This document shows, piece after piece, positions 14,225-16,194 of a stretch of 16,194 nt of DNA. Made by a program: the position numbers and the translations under genes. Source of the DNA: SOKG01 sp964502665 (GTDB taxonomy: Bacteria > Chloroflexota > Dehalococcoidia > SZUA-161); the NCBI GenBank assembly GCA_964502665.1, contig CAZCXP010000049.1:1-16194 (forward strand), given 5' to 3'. The notes beneath the pieces are model-generated. The model was given only the letters and a program-made list of their open reading frames with translations, ran no database searches and was not told where the DNA came from. Positions within the stretch are counted from its first letter, which is position 1; each line of letters begins with the position of its first letter.

Positions 14225-16075
14225 TCAGTCAATTGCCTCCCTTTTTCCGTTATTCATCCAGTACCGTCCCAGATAGCTTGTCTCTATAAAGGTCTGATTG
14301 AAATTGGGGGCACCAGCCAGCTCAATATAGTTGGCGCGTGCCGCTATAGTCTGTGCCTCGTCCCGCTCGCGCAAAGAGAGGAGAGTCATCCTGGCTCCCG
14401 TGCCCGCGGCGTTTCCTACCTGCCGAAAGCGGTCCAGAGGTATCGGAGGCAGCATGCCGATAGTTGTCGCGCTGGACACATTGAGGTAAGTCCCAAAGGC
14501 TCCGGCAACTATTACTTGATTGATCTCATCTTCACGGCAACCTTCGGCTTCCAGAAGTACCTGAATACCAGTGCGAATTGCCGCTTTAGCCAGCTGCAGC
14601 TCACGAACATCCCCTTGGGTGAAAACAATGCCTGTGCCCCCGTCCTGTTCTTCACTGCTAACGAGCACAAACTCGCGTCGGTTCTCGCGAGTACGAACGC
14701 GAGAGTGCCCCTCTATCATTCTGCCACCTTTGTCGATGACTCCCGCCAGATAGAGCTGGGCCATAACATCAAGCGCGCCTGATCCGCAAATACCCACTGG
14801 TGGCGCTTGATCAATGGTCTGATACTGGATACCATCGGCTGATATCTGTACTCGTTCAATAGCTCCGCTGGCAGCCCTCATACCATGGTTGATGTGATAG
14901 CCCTCGAATGCGGGGCCGGAGGCGCAGGATACGGCAGTGGCATTGCCATCCGCAACGAGGGAGACCTCGGTGTTTGTCCCGATATCAAGGGCCACTGTGA
15001 TTCCTTCAGTTTGCCTTGCATCGACTGCCAGTAGCATCGCAACATGGTCCGCGCCGACGAAACCAGCAATGTTGGGCAACAAGTGGACATAGGCCCCTGG
15101 CGCGATATGTAAGCCCAGGTCGCGAGCTTTAATGTCTTGAGCGCTGCTAACTGCAGGCACATAGGGGGATGAAGCAAGCTGTTTCACCGGCAAACCGACC
15201 AGTAGATGGTGCATAGCAGTATTGCCTACTACTACGGCCTCAACTACTTCCTCTGTATTGGCACCCACCGCGGCACACAGGTCAGAAGCTAAGCGGTTAA
15301 CCGCTTCCACAGCTACTCTCTGTAGTTCCACCCCCCCTTTCGGGGAACTTACAACACTATTGATGCGACTGATGACATCCTCTCCATAGCTGATCTGGGG
15401 ATTCATAGTTCCCTGAGCGGCTAGAGTGTGACCATTGCTCAGATCGACCAGATAGCCTGCGATCTTGGTGGTGCCCAAATCTATGGCCAATCCCAAATGG
15501 GGGCTCGGCCAGGGTCCCAGGGCTACTACCTCGTCCTGGCGAACCGAGACCTGACATTGCCATTTCCAGGACCTCAACCGGGGTGACAGGGTACGCATTA
15601 CATCAATATCAACCCTACTGCAATGCAACCGGTGCTGTTCACCTAGCGTCTCCAGCAGCCTGTCAGCGTCAGCCCGCGGGTAGGACATGGACGGGGCTGA
15701 CATTGCCAGTTTGCAGGCCTGAACAGGTGGCTGCACATGTACTTCCTTTTCCAATCCCTCCACCTGGATCCGCTGCGCGGTAGACATCGACTCTGGGGGT
15801 ACGCTCAGTTTGCAATCACCAGCGGGATAAGTCTGGCAAGCCAGCCGCCAGCCCTCCTTGAGTTCCTCAGAGGAAAAGGCCTCTCGGTCGCTGGATGTTG
15901 GTTGTGAGACCATTCCGCTCAAGACCTGTACCTTGCACGACCAGCACGTCCCTTGGCCTCCGCATACGCTATTGATGCCTATGCCAACTCGGCGAGCGCA
16001 GACTAACAGTGACTCGTTGCTTTGGCATTGTCCCCTTCGACCTACCGGCTCGAAATCAACTGTGTAGACTTCCAT
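14225..16075 (-). CDS. RACo-type reductive activator of corrinoid proteins ([2Fe-2S] ferredoxin + DUF4445 ASKHA ATPase)
   Basis: Restores the active Co(I) state of corrinoid methyl-carrier proteins in an ATP-dependent reaction. Numbered from ATG 16075: an N-terminal plant-type ferredoxin domain (1 to ~95) with C38-x5-C44-x2-C47 and C80, a linker (~95-190), then an actin-like ATPase with AIDLGTTKIAGYLVD (196-210), VGNTAMHHLL, LDIGTNTEVSLV, ICGSGALDVMAQLYLAG and VAGAFGTYLN. About 616 residues is the usual RACo size. The open frame extends 29 codons to a GTG at 16162 that has GGAG five bases upstream, but a TTGACA/TGGAAT pair at 16156-16184 would start transcription downstream of it, and the ferredoxin fold begins at MEVYTV. 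GGAAG lies ten bases before ATG 16075. No corrinoid protein or methyltransferase is in the window. Confidence 0.88.
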   Translation of the reverse strand: MEVYTVDFEPVGRRGQCQSNESLLVCARRVGIGINSVCGGQGTCWSCKVQVLSGMVSQPTSSDREAFSSEELKEGWRLACQTYPAGDCKLSVPPESMSTAQRIQVEGLEKEVHVQPPVQACKLAMSAPSMSYPRADADRLLETLGEQHRLHCSRVDIDVMRTLSPRLRSWKWQCQVSVRQDEVVALGPWPSPHLGLAIDLGTTKIAGYLVDLSNGHTLAAQGTMNPQISYGEDVISRINSVVSSPKGGVELQRVAVEAVNRLASDLCAAVGANTEEVVEAVVVGNTAMHHLLVGLPVKQLASSPYVPAVSSAQDIKARDLGLHIAPGAYVHLLPNIAGFVGADHVAMLLAVDARQTEGITVALDIGTNTEVSLVADGNATAVSCASGPAFEGYHINHGMRAASGAIERVQISADGIQYQTIDQAPPVGICGSGALDVMAQLYLAGVIDKGGRMIEGHSRVRTRENRREFVLVSSEEQDGGTGIVFTQGDVRELQLAKAAIRTGIQVLLEAEGCREDEINQVIVAGAFGTYLNVSSATTIGMLPPIPLDRFRQVGNAAGTGARMTLLSLRERDEAQTIAARANYIELAGAPNFNQTFIETSYLGRYWMNNGKREAID

Positions 16076-16155
16076 CTCTGTCACACTTCCGTGTTTATTC
16101 CGACTTCTCTGGAACCACCAGCGCCATTTTGCCCCTGTGCATCCGTGATGCATCA

Positions 16156-16184
16156 ATTCCACATCGACTCCGCCCTTTTGTCAA
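16156..16184 (-). promoter_or_regulatory. Candidate promoter of the RACo-type gene
   Basis: On the minus strand a perfect -35 TTGACA (16184-16179) is followed after 17 bases by TGGAAT (16161-16156), a 4/6 match to the -10. Initiation near 16149 would leave a leader of about 74 bases to the ATG at 16075 and would exclude the GTG at 16162 as a start. Confidence 0.4.
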
Positions 16185-16194
16185 GTCCTTGGGG

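Noticed and set aside
1..16194. CRISPR arrays, tRNA/rRNA genes, insertion sequences
   Set aside because: No spaced identical repeats, cloverleaf sequences, rRNA motifs or transposase-like frames were found.

Overview
The window is an accessory-type stretch of a strictly anaerobic bacterial chromosome. The evidence is a set of oxygen-sensitive or low-potential redox families: a 2-hydroxyacyl-CoA dehydratase/benzoyl-CoA reductase-type enzyme with its ATP-driven activator, a CCG-domain iron-sulfur protein, an ETF beta subunit, an aldehyde:ferredoxin oxidoreductase remnant and a corrinoid reductive activator. An anaerobic Chloroflexota (Dehalococcoidia-like) or a syntrophic/sulfate-reducing lineage would fit, but no phylogenetic marker is present and this is only a guess.

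Left edge (1-2123): the first 24 codons of a membrane protein run off the left end on the minus strand. Divergent from it is a two-TM, RCK-gated potassium channel strongly resembling MthK. It carries an in-frame ATG with a strong Shine-Dalgarno exactly where MthK makes its separate soluble RCK subunit. After it comes a minus-strand C-terminal fragment of an aldehyde:ferredoxin oxidoreductase, apparently a degraded gene, then a strong hairpin terminator serving the next minus-strand operon.

Centre (2124-12515): two divergent operons share a roughly 270-bp control region. Leftward are the two PF06050-type subunits and the BadF/HgdC-type ATPase activator of a 2-hydroxyacyl-CoA dehydratase/benzoyl-CoA reductase family enzyme. 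Rightward are an ETF beta subunit with no alpha partner in view, a GlcD-like FAD oxidase, a GlcF/HdrD-like CCG iron-sulfur protein and two tandemly duplicated 520-residue FAD oxidases, perhaps followed by a small zinc-ribbon protein. My reading is that the rightward operon makes a cytoplasmic flavin/Fe-S dehydrogenase complex that exchanges electrons through ETF, and that the leftward operon makes an ATP-activated radical dehydratase or ring reductase acting on a related CoA thioester. The substrate is not evident. No CoA-transferase or ligase, EtfA, transporter or regulator is present. This is the best candidate for an undescribed system.

Right edge (12554-16194): a DivIVA-like coiled-coil protein with four 15-residue tandem repeats lies on the minus strand behind a good promoter and may be followed by a small overlapping ORF. 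Beyond it, also on the minus strand, is a RACo-type activator of corrinoid proteins ([2Fe-2S] ferredoxin domain plus ASKHA ATPase), which suggests that a corrinoid methyltransferase system lies off the right end or elsewhere. No rRNA, tRNA, intact insertion sequence, CRISPR array or origin was seen.
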